Shown in pieces: positions 1 through 12,576 of a stretch of DNA of 64,000 bases (position 1 is the first letter of the stretch; every line of letters starts with the position of its first letter). Made by a program: the position numbers and the translations under genes. Below the pieces are notes generated by a model, which saw nothing but the letters and a program-made list of their open reading frames with translations, did no database searches and was not told the DNA's origin. This DNA comes from Tremella fuciformis (Eukaryota; Basidiomycota; Tremellomycetes; Tremellales; Tremellaceae): the NCBI GenBank assembly GCA_032768795.1, contig CP136496.1, positions 496,001-560,000 on the forward strand, in the 5' to 3' direction.

Positions 1-240
1 CAAAATGCGCCCTTAGGTGACAAGGGGCAACTGTGCATGTACTCATGGCCTTCTGGTTGTGGGAAGTCGAGAAAAGGTGTACATAGATGTTTATTGGCAA
101 AGACTAGGGCGCTCCTCAGAAAGATCTCCACAATTGCACCAGAGATCGACCTCGAGGAATGTAGAGGGCCGAGGATATACTCGGGTACATTCCGGAACCA
201 CATTCCGAGTCCACCATTCTGAAGGGGACCGTAGAATTCT

Positions 241-1209
241 CTACGACAGGCTTAGTGCATCTGAAGTGGGGAATGCGGTGCATGGAGCTTCGAGATCTGG
301 GGGTTGTTTCTGCTCAGCGATCTCGTCAGCAAGCGTTGCATCAGAGCGCTCAGCCCCGGGGCTATCCGAGCTTTTCGTAGATTGTTCGTAGGAGAGTTGC
401 CCTCCTAAGATTTGCCGCAATATCTCAGCAATCTCGTCTTTGAGTTCGCGTTGCAATTGACGTTGCATCTCCGCCGTCTCGTTTTCCCACTGCTTGAACT
501 CGTCCTCGGTAGTCCTCATGACCTCCTCAATAGTGAGGCTTCTCCCTCGCACTCTATCGCATACTCGCCGAACCGCTCGAGGAACGGTTGTTGCGGAGAG
601 GTACTCCCATTGTAATACGGCTTTGGCTCGCTGTTGAGGTGTGTAGCCGGGCATGTATGACGTGTCACCCAGAGGCAAGGCGAGATTGAGTATCCGACGA
701 TCTTTCTTCAAGATCGTTTTCAGAAGACACGTCGTCTGCTGAACGTGCTGCTCATGAGAAGCGACCGTGCAGCTCGAGTTTCCGGTGCACTGAAGCTGCT
801 CCATGATCATGTCCTCGTATTTGTCGAGAAGCGTCTCATCGGGACAAGTCTTCTTTTCTTCCGCTTGTGCCATGGTCTTTGCGTGATTGATGATGAGGAA
901 GCGAGCGTATGAGGCAGAAATTGTTCGTACGACTTGCTCTATGAATTCGTCCGCGAGCTGTTGAGCAGGTGCGGCCGAGCCGCCGGAAGTGCTGGTCAGA
1001 TCACTGTCTTCCGCGTCCGAGTGGGCGGCAGTAAGGACCTCGGCGGCTGCTCTTGGAACTTCATCATCTCCTGGGCCGGTGAGGGCGGACGGTTCAACAG
1101 TATCACTTGTTTCGTGATCTCCACATGAGGTCACCTTGTAGACGCATGTTACCTCAGACTTCGAACCGGTTGTTCGTTGCGTCTGTGCTGGGACTGCGTC
1201 TGATGTCAC
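241..1209 (-). CDS. Unrecognised protein, copy A of a tandem pair
   Basis: Open frame of about 320 residues; I do not recognise the family. The core around residues 95-165 matches the next gene (2633-3586): both have HAKTM, then AE-KK, then LLD-Y, then QCT with SC and SHEQ, so the cysteines and histidine of that block are conserved. The N-terminal third is acidic and Ser/Thr/Ala-rich; the C-terminal part is charged and probably helical. The frame opens with GTG, so the true start is not settled. An ATG at 1264 is aligned with an ATG at 3630 in copy B, but joining it in frame needs a splice I could not place. No signal peptide or membrane segment is evident. It could be a lineage-specific protein or a relic of a mobile element. 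Confidence 0.55.
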   Translation of the reverse strand: MTSDAVPAQTQRTTGSKSEVTCVYKVTSCGDHETSDTVEPSALTGPGDDEVPRAAAEVLTAAHSDAEDSDLTSTSGGSAAPAQQLADEFIEQVVRTISASYARFLIINHAKTMAQAEEKKTCPDETLLDKYEDMIMEQLQCTGNSSCTVASHEQHVQQTTCLLKTILKKDRRILNLALPLGDTSYMPGYTPQQRAKAVLQWEYLSATTVPRAVRRVCDRVRGRSLTIEEVMRTTEDEFKQWENETAEMQRQLQRELKDEIAEILRQILGGQLSYEQSTKSSDSPGAERSDATLADEIAEQKQPPDLEAPCTAFPTSDALSLS

Positions 1210-1264
1210 TGAGGGGAGAGGGAGAAAGTGTAAGCGAAGCCGCCTGTACGTTTGCGCGGTCCAT

Positions 1265-2632
1265 CTTCAGGTGTCTGGGTATGAGGTATCGAGTGCACGG
1301 CCGGGAGTGCGCCGGCTGATTTGGCGATTGATGAACGAGCTGTAGACCTCAAGTCAAGGTAAGAAGTTGAGATAGAGAAGGGGGAAGGAGGGGGTCAAGG
1401 CCTTTCTGGCAGACATCATTTGAGTCTCCGACTGCTCACTGCGCTTCCTGTAAGGTAAAGGGATGATGTAGGGGGTCCCGCGACGCGTGTGAGCTGCATG
1501 CGGGAGGGTGGAAGGCGTAACGCGCATGAATTCATATTACCTTTGTTTCTCGCTCTTGCCTTGTCTTCTACATGCAATGGCCGTTCACCTCGTCACCGAC
1601 GACCAGGAGGCCTGTGGAGCGACTCAAGAGCGCCAATCGTTGAAGTCGGTGCGAGAATCCTCGTACTCATTTCACGCTCCAGGGGCTCTCGCCTGTCGCG
1701 GCGTGGCGAGACCAAGGTTGTCTACACCTCCTGCATATATGAGCGAGGACGAGAAGACATCGCGGGAAGGCGAGAGATGAAGCGATTTGGATGCTAAACT
1801 GCCCAGAGGCTGAATGAAGCAGGCTGAATTGTCGTGAGCCTCGTCTCGGGCGGGGCTGAATAAAGCGTTCTGCCTATGGTAGACATAGAGATGCATGTCG
1901 TTGATGCGGCAGCCGCACTTCTGTGGGGCTTATAGTGCTCGTCTGCTGTCACAGTACTCTCATGAGCGTTATCGCTTGATGTCAGGGCATGTTGCTGCGA
2001 ACGCAATGAACGGGGAAGTACTGGAGACCGCCAAACAGCTCATTACGATGTACATGCAAGGTTGAATCAAGCCGCTCGGCATACCACGTCATTGGGGCAA
2101 CGAACAGAGGCCAGCTCGCAGGATTACCTGCGACGCGCGTGTGCGAGCGGCGTCCCGGGTCGCTTTGACGCTCAGGAAGACTGATTCCTTGCAAGATTCA
2201 CCCCTCAGCCAAACGCCTCGGGATAGGTGCTCCCTTACCATCCGCAAAACGGGAGCGCTTCCTCCTCTGGCTAATCAAGCGGTCACTGGGGCATCTGAAG
2301 CTGTACAAGCATTTGTGCCCGGAGGTCACAATTGGGAACTCTCTGCCGGTTGGAGGGTCACGCTTAAGATCGTCGCCTTCAGGAAGTCTTGGGACTTTCT
2401 CTCGCGTCATTTGGCTGCGATCAGCACAGAGCGGGTGTACCCATACATGAGATGCCATCGGTTGTCAGAGACTGACACGTCCCAAGGTCAAATCCTCATC
2501 GTTGTGTAGATCACCAAAGAGAAACGCTTGTGCGAGGTACTGTTGGAGGCGCTTTTGAAATACAAAATACTATACATGACGACTCTACTGCACAGAAAAA
2601 TGCTATGAAGGGATGTCTCTTTGGGGTGAGGG
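1265..2632. other. Intergenic region upstream of copy A
   Basis: I see no convincing gene here; the ORFs are short and overlap in several frames. The part from about 1370 to 1830 resembles the region upstream of copy B (about 3740-4190). Shared pieces include AAGGCCT, TTGAGTCTCCGA, GAGATGAAGCG and a CAATTGCCCAG/AACTGCCCAG block, so the promoter was duplicated with the gene. Confidence 0.5.
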
Positions 2633-3586
2633 CTACGGCACAAGAGAATCAGAGTCTGGGTCTTGCTCTACTTGCTCAGTCATGTCATCACCGAGCGTGG
2701 ACCGGTCGGGCTCAGTCTTCTGGTTGTGGGAGCGAGCAGCGTGCTTGCGAAGTGCATAGTCAACCATATGGTCGAGCTCCTCTCGCAAACGTTCTTGATT
2801 GTCGCGGAGCTCCCCATGCCACTGTTTGGATTCATATCTCAAAGCACTTTCGAGGATGGACGCCTTGTTGGACTTCTGGCCGAGGAAGACCATCGCGACC
2901 ACTCGCCTTGCCGTAGGACGAATGGTAACCATTGAGACGTCCGCCAATTCTGTTGCGGCTTTGATACGCTCGGATGGGGTGAGATTGCGCATATATTGCG
3001 GATTAGTGAGCGCATTTGCGAGCGTTCGAGCTCGAGGATAAGTTGATGAGATCTTGACAAATTGGGTTATTGTGTCCTTCAAGCGCTGTTCATGCGATGG
3101 GGCGTTACAGCTGCATTGGTCAGTGCACTGGCTCTGCTCCTTGATCAGAGTGGCGTATTCGTCTAGAAGCTTCTGAGAAGGCGTAGTCTGGTTCTTCTCT
3201 GCCTTCTTGTATTCGGCTTCCGTCATGGTCTTCGCGTGGTCGGCCAGAACGAAGTGAGCGTACGAGAGAAGCTCCTCCGTAGAACCATGGCTGGGCGTAG
3301 GCTGCTCTGCGGAAGCGCCCGTGTGGGCGGAAGTGCGGGTCAGAGCCCTACCTCTTCTCTTTGACCTAGAATCGGTCGCGTCTCGATTGGCGGAAAGCGA
3401 CTTGAGTCTTCCCGGCTCAGTCTCATTTGCTCGATCGATACCAGCAGAGGTGTTGGACCCAGCAGTATTTCCCATTGTGTCGTCGAGACTTTTGGGCGGC
3501 TCGGGATCCCATGTTGCGTCAGAAACTTGCCCGATTGCTGTTTCCGTGCCCATGCTTGTGAATGCTGTGGCTGTATCTGTTGCCAC
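2633..3586 (-). CDS. Unrecognised protein, copy B of a tandem pair
   Basis: Paralogue of 241-1209 on the same strand, about 317 residues in the open frame. The shared block reads DHAKTM, AE-KK, LLDEY, QCTDQCSC and SHEQ. The rest has diverged strongly, so the duplication is not very recent or is evolving fast. The open frame starts with GTG; the first in-frame ATG is 11 codons further in. An ATG at 3630 begins a different frame (MDDLDSF) that could be joined through a small intron ending near 3553, but this is uncertain. No function can be assigned. Confidence 0.55.
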   Translation of the reverse strand: MATDTATAFTSMGTETAIGQVSDATWDPEPPKSLDDTMGNTAGSNTSAGIDRANETEPGRLKSLSANRDATDSRSKRRGRALTRTSAHTGASAEQPTPSHGSTEELLSYAHFVLADHAKTMTEAEYKKAEKNQTTPSQKLLDEYATLIKEQSQCTDQCSCNAPSHEQRLKDTITQFVKISSTYPRARTLANALTNPQYMRNLTPSERIKAATELADVSMVTIRPTARRVVAMVFLGQKSNKASILESALRYESKQWHGELRDNQERLREELDHMVDYALRKHAARSHNQKTEPDRSTLGDDMTEQVEQDPDSDSLVP

Positions 3587-3630
3587 CTTGAGGGGCGGTG
3601 TGTGCGAAGAAAGCTGTCCAAGTCGTCCAT

Positions 3631-4306
3631 CCTGTAGGTGACTCTATCTGTGGTCCTCAGTGCACAGCTGTGAGTAGACTAGTGGGATGGTCAGGGAATA
3701 AGCGTGCTGTAGGGGTAGGTCGAGGTGGTAAGTTGAGATTTAGAAGGGAGGACGGGGAGGGTTTTAAGGCCTAATCTCCCCCACCTGGTGGCGACCTTTT
3801 GAGTCTCCGATGTCTCGAAGCTTCGACCAAGACACAAAGGATGCAAGTGGGGTACTGCTGCGTCTGAGACGTGTAGAAGCATCGTACTGCTAGATGGAAG
3901 ACGACCCAACGCGTATGATGGGATGTTCTGCCCACGGGCCGTACACTACTCCAGGAGGGACACACTGACCGGTCAGTAGTAAGGAGTGGTCTGGATGCCT
4001 GAGTCGCGCGGATTGCTGGTGTCGTCATGAATATAGGCGCTGTTCTGACGTCCTCGCCTGGCGTAGGTGAGACCGAGACTCTGCAGATGTCTGCATCAAG
4101 ACAGGAGGAGCTGGTGCTCAAAGGTAATGTCTGGGGCATGAGATGAAGCGCCTAAATATCCAATTGCCCAGGCGCTGAGTGCGATGAATAGGCTCGCGCG
4201 ATGATAGGGCATAGCCGCGCGCCGCTGGAACATGACCGCCAGCCAGACAGGCGCGTTTCTCATCACCAATCCCAGTCTTTGACATCTTGGGTTTGGGCTG
4301 GCGATC
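3631..4306. other. Divergent promoter region, copy B / SEC7
   Basis: No gene seen. It holds the upstream region of copy B, related to the one upstream of copy A, and the promoter and leader of SEC7 immediately left of 4307. Confidence 0.5.
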
Positions 4307-7300
4307 ATGGGGGACGAGATCAGCTCGGAGGAGCACGAGTCCGCTGCTCAAGTAAAAGAGCCTTCTCCCACTCCGCCCGATGTCCAGGCAAACAACGACC
4401 CGTCAGCTGTCAGCGCCAAGTCCGAGGGCGTCGAGATGGAAGCTGCGGCCGAGTCGACTCCCCCGGTACCGCCCAAAGCTTTGCCCACACCACCTGCCGA
4501 GTCCCCAACACCGGACGAGGCACAGTCGCAAGCATCTGCGGCAACAGCTCTCCCTCCGCCGCCCCCGCCCAAATCGTCTGCTGATAGCAAACCGCAGCCT
4601 CCGGTCGGGGCGCCCATACGCACAGAAAGCGTGGCGTCCATGTCCGAGGTCAGCTTGTCGCGCAATGGGACGCCGGCACGCCCCAAGTCGGCAGCCTCGA
4701 CCACTTCGTATCCCGACGTGCACTCGCCCGGCCCGTCGAGGAGGATGGATCTGGCCCACTCTCGGCGCTCATCTACGGCCACGACGATCTCTCTCGCCCC
4801 CACCCCCGGGAACGGACCGAGACACCAGCTCTCCTCGGTTCTAATAACACCACCTCTCAAGGTGCTGGTCGACTCGAAAGAGGCCAAGAAGTCGGCATCA
4901 TTCCATGCGGCCGCTACTCGAGCACTCGAGCTATGTCAGGGCGAATCGGCATTCCTCCATCCGCGCGAGATCTTCGAACCCCTTCGCCTGGCAATCTCCA
5001 ACCCCCAAACCACCAGTGTCCCCATCCTCATCACCTCGCTCGACCTCCTATCCAAGCTCATCTCCCACTCGTTCTTCTCGGAGCCTTATGGGCCTCCCAA
5101 GGGCATGTCGCCATTACCTGATCTCATCACCCACACCATCACGCTCTCATACTCGGAACATTCGCCTCCCCAGGTCGCCCTGCAAGTGGTCAAGGCCCTG
5201 ATGGCAATCGTGCTGAGTACGGACAAGGGGATGCTGGTCCATCAGTCCTCGCTGCTCAAGGCCGTGCGGACCGTGTACAACGTCTTCTTGCTCTCGACAG
5301 ACGGTGCGAATCAGGTGGTCGCTCAGGGCGGCTTGACCCAGATGGTGCATCATGTCTTTGGCAGGGTCATACGGCCTGATCCACGGTCGGCTGTACCCCG
5401 GAGGAGCTTCGTGGGTGAAAATGAGGCGAGAAGAGCAGGAAGCACCGAACCAGACGAGACTTTCAGACCGGACAGCGTGCCTCCGACCCCGAAGCAGAAC
5501 GGTGGGCAGACACCAAAGGAGCCGGTCGAGAGGGTCACCCTGTATGTCACCCACCATCATTCTCTGTGTACCAGCTCATCTCAGTGAATCCTTTGCCGAG
5601 CCGAATCCCAATGACAACATTCCTGCATCCGCAGCTGCACTCGATGATGCCCCGCATGTCCCGACCGCCACCATCTCCATTCCCGTGCCGAATGGCGATG
5701 CTCTGGACACTCCCGAACCCCGACTGCCGCAAGAAACGGAAGACGGAGAGGGCTCTTTGGATGCGTCTGGACGCCCAATACCGGTCGAGGAGCTGTTCGT
5801 AAAGGACGCATTCCTCGTCTTCCGCGCCCTCTGCAAGCTCAGCATGAAACCGCTGGTCACGGAGTCGGAACGGGATCTGCGATCCGACGCCATGCGTTCG
5901 AAGCTGCTCTCTCTGCACCTCGTCCTCACCATCCTCAAATCACATAGCGACCTTTTCACAAATCCGCTTGTTTGCATCCCCTCAAATTCGTCACTCGAAA
6001 TGACACCCTTTCTCCAGGCGACCAAGCAATATCTGTGTCTCAGCTTGAGCAGAAATGCTGTATCGCCGGTGAACCAAGTCTTCGAGCTGAGTGTGGAGAT
6101 CTTTTGGTGCATGCTCAAGCACATGCGTGCACAAATGAAGGTGAGTTCATTTGGCCCTGGCGGGGTTGGGCTGAATGGGCCAGAAAGAGATCGAAGTGCT
6201 ACTTAACGAGATCTTCATCCCCATACTTGAGATGCGGCATTCAACACTGCGGCAAAAGAGCCTCATATTGGCGGTGTTCATCCGTCTCTGCCAGGACCCG
6301 CAGGCTTTGGTGGAGATCTATATCAACTACGATTGCGACCGAGCCTCATTGGAAAACATCTATGAGCGGCTCATGAACATCGTCTCAAAGATCGGACAAA
6401 CGCATTTTGCCCCGCCCAGCAAGGAGGAGCAGGCCGTCAAGACCAAGCAGCAACATGGCAAGGATGGGCCGGCGATACCTCCCTCCTTGAGCACGGCAGC
6501 TTTATCGGAACACGGCCCGCAATATGCGGGACTCGCACCAGAGATCAAGCTCAGACGCCAATCTCTGGAGTGCTTGGTAGCCGCTCTGAAGTCTCTCGTG
6601 GCTTGGTCGACACCCGCACCGGCAAGTAATGGTCGAGGCGATACCGAGCCCAGACAGAGCATAGATGCTATCGGTAGAGATCGGAGCAATACCGGTTCCC
6701 ATATCGAGCTCGGCACACCATCACCTGCTTGGCCCACTGCAGCCACATTCCGCGACTCGATATCCAATGTTGGGACGCCCGAGATGGACGACGACGTGGA
6801 GCGTTTCGAAAGTGCCAAGCAGCGCAAGACCACGCTGCTGGAGGGTATCCGAAAGTTCAACTTCAAGCCAAAACGTGGTATAGACGATCTCGCCGCGCAT
6901 GGCTTCCTACGAAAAACACCCACCGATATCGCTCGCTTCCTCCTCACGACTGAAGGTCTCAGTAAAGCGATGATCGGCGAGTACCTTGGCGAGGGAGACG
7001 ACGAGCACGTTGCGACGATGCACGCATTCGTGGACTTGCTCGACTTTGGGGGCATGAAGTTCACGGATGCTGTGCGCATGTACCTGCAATCTTTCCGTCT
7101 TCCCGGCGAAGCACAGAAGATCGACCGCTTCATGCTGAAGTTTGCCGAGCGGTATATGCAGGGCAACCCCGAACAGTTTGCGAATGCCGATACCGCCTAC
7201 ATTCTCGCCTTCTCCGTCATCATGCTCAACACGGACGCGCACAACAAGAATTTCAAACAGAAGCGGATGACGAAAGTCGAGTTTGTCAAGAACAACAGGG

Positions 7301-10300
7301 GCATCAATGACGGCAAAGATCTTCCCGAAGAGTTCTTGAGCGATGTTTACGACGAGATCCAGAACAACGAGATCAAGATGAAGGACGAGATCGAGACGCC
7401 GCAGCCTGCTTCCGGTCTCACGACCGTCGGCCGAGATATGCAGCGAGAAGCATACCACGCTCAGTCAGAGAACATGCTGAACAAAACCGAGGCGCTTCTC
7501 AAGGCGATGACCAAGCAACAGCGCCGCGGGGTGTCGCGGCAGAGCGATCACTTCTACTCGGCCTCTCGGTTGGAGCACGTGCGATTCATGTTCGAAGTGG
7601 CTTGGATGCCTTTCCTTGCTGGCATCTCGGCGCCTCTGCAGGAGTCGGACGATCTTGAGACTGTCAATCTCTGCCTTGATGGCCTAAAGGCAGCGATCAG
7701 GATCGTCTGCCTCTTCGACATGGAGCTGGAGCGCAACGCGTTCGTGACGACCCTCGCAAAATTCACCTTCCTGAACAACGTCGCCGAGATGAAGCCCAAG
7801 AACGTGGAGGCGATCAAGGCTCTGCTCGAGATCGCGGTCACTGACGGCAACTATCTCAAGGCGTCATGGAAGGATGTCCTGACCTGTGTGTCGCAACTTG
7901 AGCGGATGCAGCTTCTTTCCAGTGGTCTGGAAGTGCCTGATGGCCGACGCCCCGCTGCGACATCAAAGAACTCGTCGAAGCGTCCGACCGAGGACGTGGC
8001 TGAGGAGTCGCGGTCCTCGCAGGTCACTGTGGCGGCAGATATGGTCTTCTCGACTTCGAAAAACCTGTCCGGCTCGGCAATTGTCGACTTTGTCCAAGCG
8101 CTATCGGAGGTATCCTGGGAGGAGATCCAGTCGTCAGGGACATCAACGCGGCCCCGACTGTTCTCGTTGCAGAAACTGGTGGAGATCTCGTATTACAACA
8201 TGGGCCGAATCCGTCTTGAGTGGAGCAATATCTGGTTGATCCTCGGCGAGCACTTCAACCAGGTCTGCTGCCACAACTCGCCCAATGTTTCGTTCTTCGC
8301 CCTTGATGCCCTTCGACAATTGGCCATGAATTTCCTGGAGAAGGAAGAGTTGACCCATTTCCGCTTCCAGAAGGATTTCCTCAAGCCTTTCGAGTACACC
8401 ATTGTGCACAACAAGAACTCGGATGCGCGAGAAATGGTCCTTCAGTGCCTACAGCAGATGCTACAGGCTCGCGTGCAGAACCTTCGCTCTGGTTGGCGCA
8501 CAATCTTTTCCGTCTTCTCGGCGGCCTCGCATGTCCTCACGGAGCGCGTGGCGAACTATGCCTTTGAGCTCGTCTCTCTGGTGTACAACCAGCACTTCTC
8601 GCTCGTCGTGAAATATGGCTCGTTTTCCGACCTCACGACCTGCATCACCGACTTTTGCAAGGTCTCAAAGTTCCAGAAGATCTCGCTGCAGGCGACAGAG
8701 ATGGTCCGCGGACTTGTGCCAAAGATGCTGCAGTGCCCAGAGTGCCTCTTGCCCGAACATGGGGAAGAGCCACCCGAGGTCATTGGCAAAGGCAAAGGCA
8801 AGGAGAAGATGGAGGACCCGATGATCAAGTACTGGCTGCCAGTCCTGCACGGCTTCAACGACATTATCATGACGGGCGAGGATCTGGAGGTGCGGCGATC
8901 GTGAGCGGATATTGTGCTAGAGGTGTTTGCTTGCTGACGAATAGCGCGCTGGACTGTCTCTTCACTACCTTGAAGGAGCACGGCCGAAATTTCACCCCAG
9001 AGTTCTGGAAGACGGTGTGCGATCAGGTCTTGTTCCCTATCTTCGCCATCCTCAAGCAGGGCGATCAGAGAACGCAAGAGACCGAGACGATCAACGGCAA
9101 CGGGCACGACAGCTCGATGAACGGCAATGCCTCGTCATCGAGTCCAGCGGCCAGATTCAAATCGCCCGAAGATATGTCGGTGTGGCTCTCCACTACGCTC
9201 ATCTCGGCACTGCGAGAGGTGGTCGACCTTTACTCTGCGTACTTTGCCGTGATGAAGCGGTATTTGGATGGACTGCTGGATATCCTGGTCGCGTGCATCT
9301 GCCAGGGTGAGTGGCGCTCGAGGTGAATACCTGCATGGAGTTGACGGTCAGAAAACGATATGCTTGCGCGTATCGGGACCTCATGTTTCCAGCAGCTGCT
9401 CGAGTCGAACGTCAAGAAGATGGATCCTGGTAACTGGGAGCAGATCGTCTCTGCTTTCATCGAGTTGTTCCAGACCACCACCGCTGGGCAGCTGTTCGAC
9501 CCTGCCCTTCACACCGAGGTCGAGCCGTCTCCATTAGGCGACGAGTCCGACGCACCCGCACAGCAGCAAGGATACGTGACCCCTGCACCCCTTCACGCAT
9601 ACTCTGTCGGGCAAGAACCGGAGAAGCCTCTACCTCGCCTGACATACGGAGAGCAACGGCGCATATTCAAGCAGATCATTGTCAAGTGTGTCCTGCAGCT
9701 GTTGCTGATCGAGACAACGGACGGGCTGCTGGCCAACAACGACGTGTACAACACCATACCTGCCGAGCATCTCTTGCGGTTCATGCGGGTATTGGAGGAT
9801 AGCTGGAGGTTTGCCAGGCGGTTCAATGCGGATAAGGACCTGCGGATGAAGCTGTGGAAAGTCGGTGAGTCATCCAGCATGCAAGTTGGATTTTGAGCTG
9901 ATTCCCAGGGTTCATGAAGCAGCTGCCGAATCTGCTCAAGCAGGAGACGTCTGCTGCTGCGACTCTGATCAACGTTTTGTTGCGGATGTATCGCGATCCG
10001 AGAGAAGCCCATCGTGCCACGCGGTCGGGCGTGCTGGACCGGCTGGTCCCGTGAGTCTTGTGACTCGGTCGATGCGCTCTAGCTAACAGCGCAGACTCGC
10101 CACGGACGTCATTCAGGACTACCTGGTGATCGACCCCGAGACACAGCCGAGGAACGTCGCTGCCTGGACACCGGTGGTGATTGTGCTGCTCAAGGGCGCA
10201 TACGACTTTGAGCGGGATGCGGTGGGTCACGAGTTTTCTTCCCAAGTGGTAGTGCTGAAGTGGCAGTTTGACACGCACATTCCTACGTTCTACCCATTGG

Positions 10301-10425
10301 TCACCGACCTGCTGGCCAAGGACGTGCCTCCGGAGATGCGGCTGGCGGTGCGAGACTACCTGCGCCGAGTGGGCGAGGTGCGATTGGGCCTACTATCACC
10401 CGATTCCAGTCGAGCAGATGCATAG
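4307..10425 (+). CDS. SEC7: SEC7/BIG-type Arf guanine nucleotide exchange factor
   Basis: Large Arf-GEF of the trans-Golgi; the family swaps GDP for GTP on Arf1 to drive vesicle coat recruitment. Exons: 4307-5541, 5585-6140, 6184-8900, 8945-9306, 9352-9864, 9909-10050, 10095-10221, 10267-10425, giving 1936 residues, close to yeast Sec7 (about 2000). Order: a long Pro/Ser-rich N-terminus, DCB/HUS-like helices (about 190-640), the Sec7 domain (about 810-1000) and HDS helices. The catalytic glutamate sits in LPGEAQ (about residue 906), followed by FSVIMLNTDAHN. That segment keeps the Ser and Asp but not the Tyr of the brefeldin-sensitive pattern. The last intron (45 nt) has no stop and keeps frame, so it could be read through; branch site GCTGAAG supports it as an intron. 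Confidence 0.95.
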
Positions 10426-10787
10426 AGCTGCATGGTGCATTGGTGGGCCAGCGTGAACCTTGACCGAGGTGCCGGTGCCGCCTTTCCGGGTGGCGTCAGT
10501 TCCTTATGAGGTAATTTCCCAAACAAGTAATTATACCCGGTGGCTACGTTGGCCGAAGAGGCGGAGGGAGGGAAAATGACGTCCCCCCCTTTTCCCGTCT
10601 CCCCTCCATCTCCATCTCCCCGTCGTCTGATATCCTCTTCTCTTCTATCTCTTGCCATCTCGTCTTCATCGGTATCAGACATACAAGAAACTAGCCGAGC
10701 GGATCACTTGCAACTCCATAAACTACCCCCCCGTCAGCCGACTGGTATTCGACCCCCGATATCTGATTGACCGCCCGCCACTCCACC
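10426..10787. other. Intergenic spacer and promoter of the MARVEL gene
   Basis: No gene seen. It contains the SEC7 3' flank and a pyrimidine-rich leader before the next ATG, typical of promoters in this window. Confidence 0.45.
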
Positions 10788-11524
10788 ATGCCCGACTTTG
10801 TGAGTCACCCCTTTGCCCCTTCTTTCTGCCCTGCCCCTTTCCACATCTACAGATCGGATGCTACCTGCGACGGACGGTGATTTGCTCTCGAGGAATGCTG
10901 AGGCTCGCTGCGCTCGCCCGCTCACATCCCAGGACACCCACATCCGCCGGGGCCACCCCATCTTCATGGGCCTCTTGCTCCTCTTTGCCATCATCGAGGG
11001 ATGCATCACCTCGTGGCTCGTCTCCCGATTCAACGCGTGCGTCCCCCCTCTCCCCTTTCCGCGCCCACTTAAAAGGCGGCTAACCCGACTAGACACAACG
11101 ACTACCCGTCGCACTCGATCCGCGACCGCCTGCGCTTCCTCGTCTTCACCTCGTGGTGGACCGTCGTCTTTGCCGCGCTGTACATGGCGTTCTTCCTCAT
11201 CGACGCCGCCAGCTTCCTCGTCAGCATCGCCAGCCACTTTGCCGTGTGGATCCTGACGCAAGTCCACGGAGATGAAGATGCTACACCGAGCTGACATCCA
11301 GGTGGATCTTCTGGCTCGCGGCGATCGCCTCGTACACCTCTGCTTTGGGCGGCGGCAAGCGTTGTGGCGTCGACGACATTCTGTACTGCAATCAGCTGGT
11401 TGCGGCCGAGGCGTTTGGCTGGATCGAGTGGATCCTCCTTTCCGTGTTTGTCATCTTCCTTGTCCTCATCGGCTTTGGGAGCATAAGGCGCGGAGACAGG
11501 GTCAGCGGCGGCCTGATCGCATGA
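10788..11524 (+). CDS. MARVEL-domain four-helix membrane protein
   Basis: 167 residues. Exons: 10788-10799 (only MPDF), 10933-11036, 11093-11257, 11302-11524. Four hydrophobic segments can be seen: FMGLLLLFAIIEG, the WWTVVFAALYMAFFL region, a segment around VSIASHFAVWILTWIFWLAAI, and IEWILLSVFVIFLVLIGFG near the C-terminus. This is the MARVEL layout of small fungal plasma-membrane proteins. The N-terminal HIRRGHPI is the usual start of that family. The third intron begins with GC (GCAAGT) rather than GT; its branch site GCTGAC and acceptor are normal. The role is likely in membrane organisation; substrate or partner unknown. Confidence 0.82.
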
Positions 11525-11699
11525 GCCAGTCGTCACACCTACACCACCCCTACACCATCTATATTGTCCATCCGCCCCGCTCTTGGACACCGTACGCGCA
11601 TATAATATCAAAGCGAATAAAGCAGCCGTGGAAGAGATATGCAACAAGTAGTGTCAATTACACGCTGTTTGTCTGTCTGTCGTTGTGTTGTGATGGAGG

Positions 11700-12246
11700 C
11701 TAGTTCCCATCCGACTTCCACGCCGCCTCGATCTGCTGCAACTGCTCGAACGCAGCTTCAAACTCGCCCGTGTGCCGCACCTCGGCGTCGTCTTTCAGTG
11801 CGGCCTGTTCTCAGTCCGGTAATAGAGAGAGGGGAGGGGGAACGCACGACGAGGTCTTCCAGCTGCACAACCGCCTCTTCTAGGGATTTCTTCGTGCGTG
11901 GGATCATCTGCTGGGAGTCTTTGAGAACCCGTTCCTAAGGTCAGTGCGCGAGCCGCGCAGCGGCGAGCCTGGCCTTTGCCAGCTGGAGAGGCAGACGATG
12001 CTCACGGCATTCCGGATGTCCGCGCCGTCCGCGCCATCCTCTTTGAGCTTCGCCAGGACTTGAGCCTGCTGCGCCGCTTCGTCCGCGTATGTCTGCTCTT
12101 CCTTGAACAGCCTGCTGTCAGTCTACTTCATGTCGAGCGGCAAAAGGGGAGGGGCCGCACCGCTTCACGACGCCAGTCTTGATGCTCAGTTGTCTGAGTG
12201 TCGCTGCGTGTGGATTCCCATTGGGGGCAGATGTGGTGGGTGCCAT
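11700..12246 (-). CDS. TBCA: Tubulin-specific chaperone A (cofactor A)
   Basis: 127 residues. Exons in coding order: 12161-12246, 12006-12111, 11848-11934, 11700-11804. The family binds free beta-tubulin during tubulin folding and forms a three-helix bundle. Recognisable stretches are LRQLSIKTGVVKRLFKEE, YADEAAQQ, IRNAERVLKDSQQMIP and KSLEEAVVQLEDLV. Length fits the family (about 110-125). No single ORF covers the gene because each exon is under 110 nt. It is divergently arranged with the glycosyltransferase at 12577. Confidence 0.92.
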
Positions 12247-12576
12247 CGCATCCAAGCTCTTGAGGTGTATGTGGGCAAACGGAGTAGAAGACGAGTATAT
12301 GTATGAGGGCAGTCAGGCACCGACGGACGGAATGAACGAGCGAGCGAGCGACGTGTTGCAGCGCTTCAACATTTCTCTGCTTTCCTTGCATTGCATAGTC
12401 CACTCGTCATCCATCCCACCATCTCGCACATCGAGCTCGCATATCTGATACTGCTCTACCCTATCGTTCTCAAGTCATACAAACAAAAAGTACACAGGAC
12501 AGAGGACCTCAACACACACCCTCGGCGCTCGCAGAAGTAGAGGACCCATGCCCCGGCCAGCTGCCGAGCGTCAGCA
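12247..12576. other. Divergent promoter, TBCA / glycosyltransferase
   Basis: 330 bases between two start codons pointing apart; no gene or recognisable RNA seen. Confidence 0.45.

Noticed and set aside
4348..4887. 179-codon minus-strand frame
   Set aside because: Antisense to the Pro/Ser-rich N-terminus of SEC7; Gly/Ala/Ser-rich shadow.
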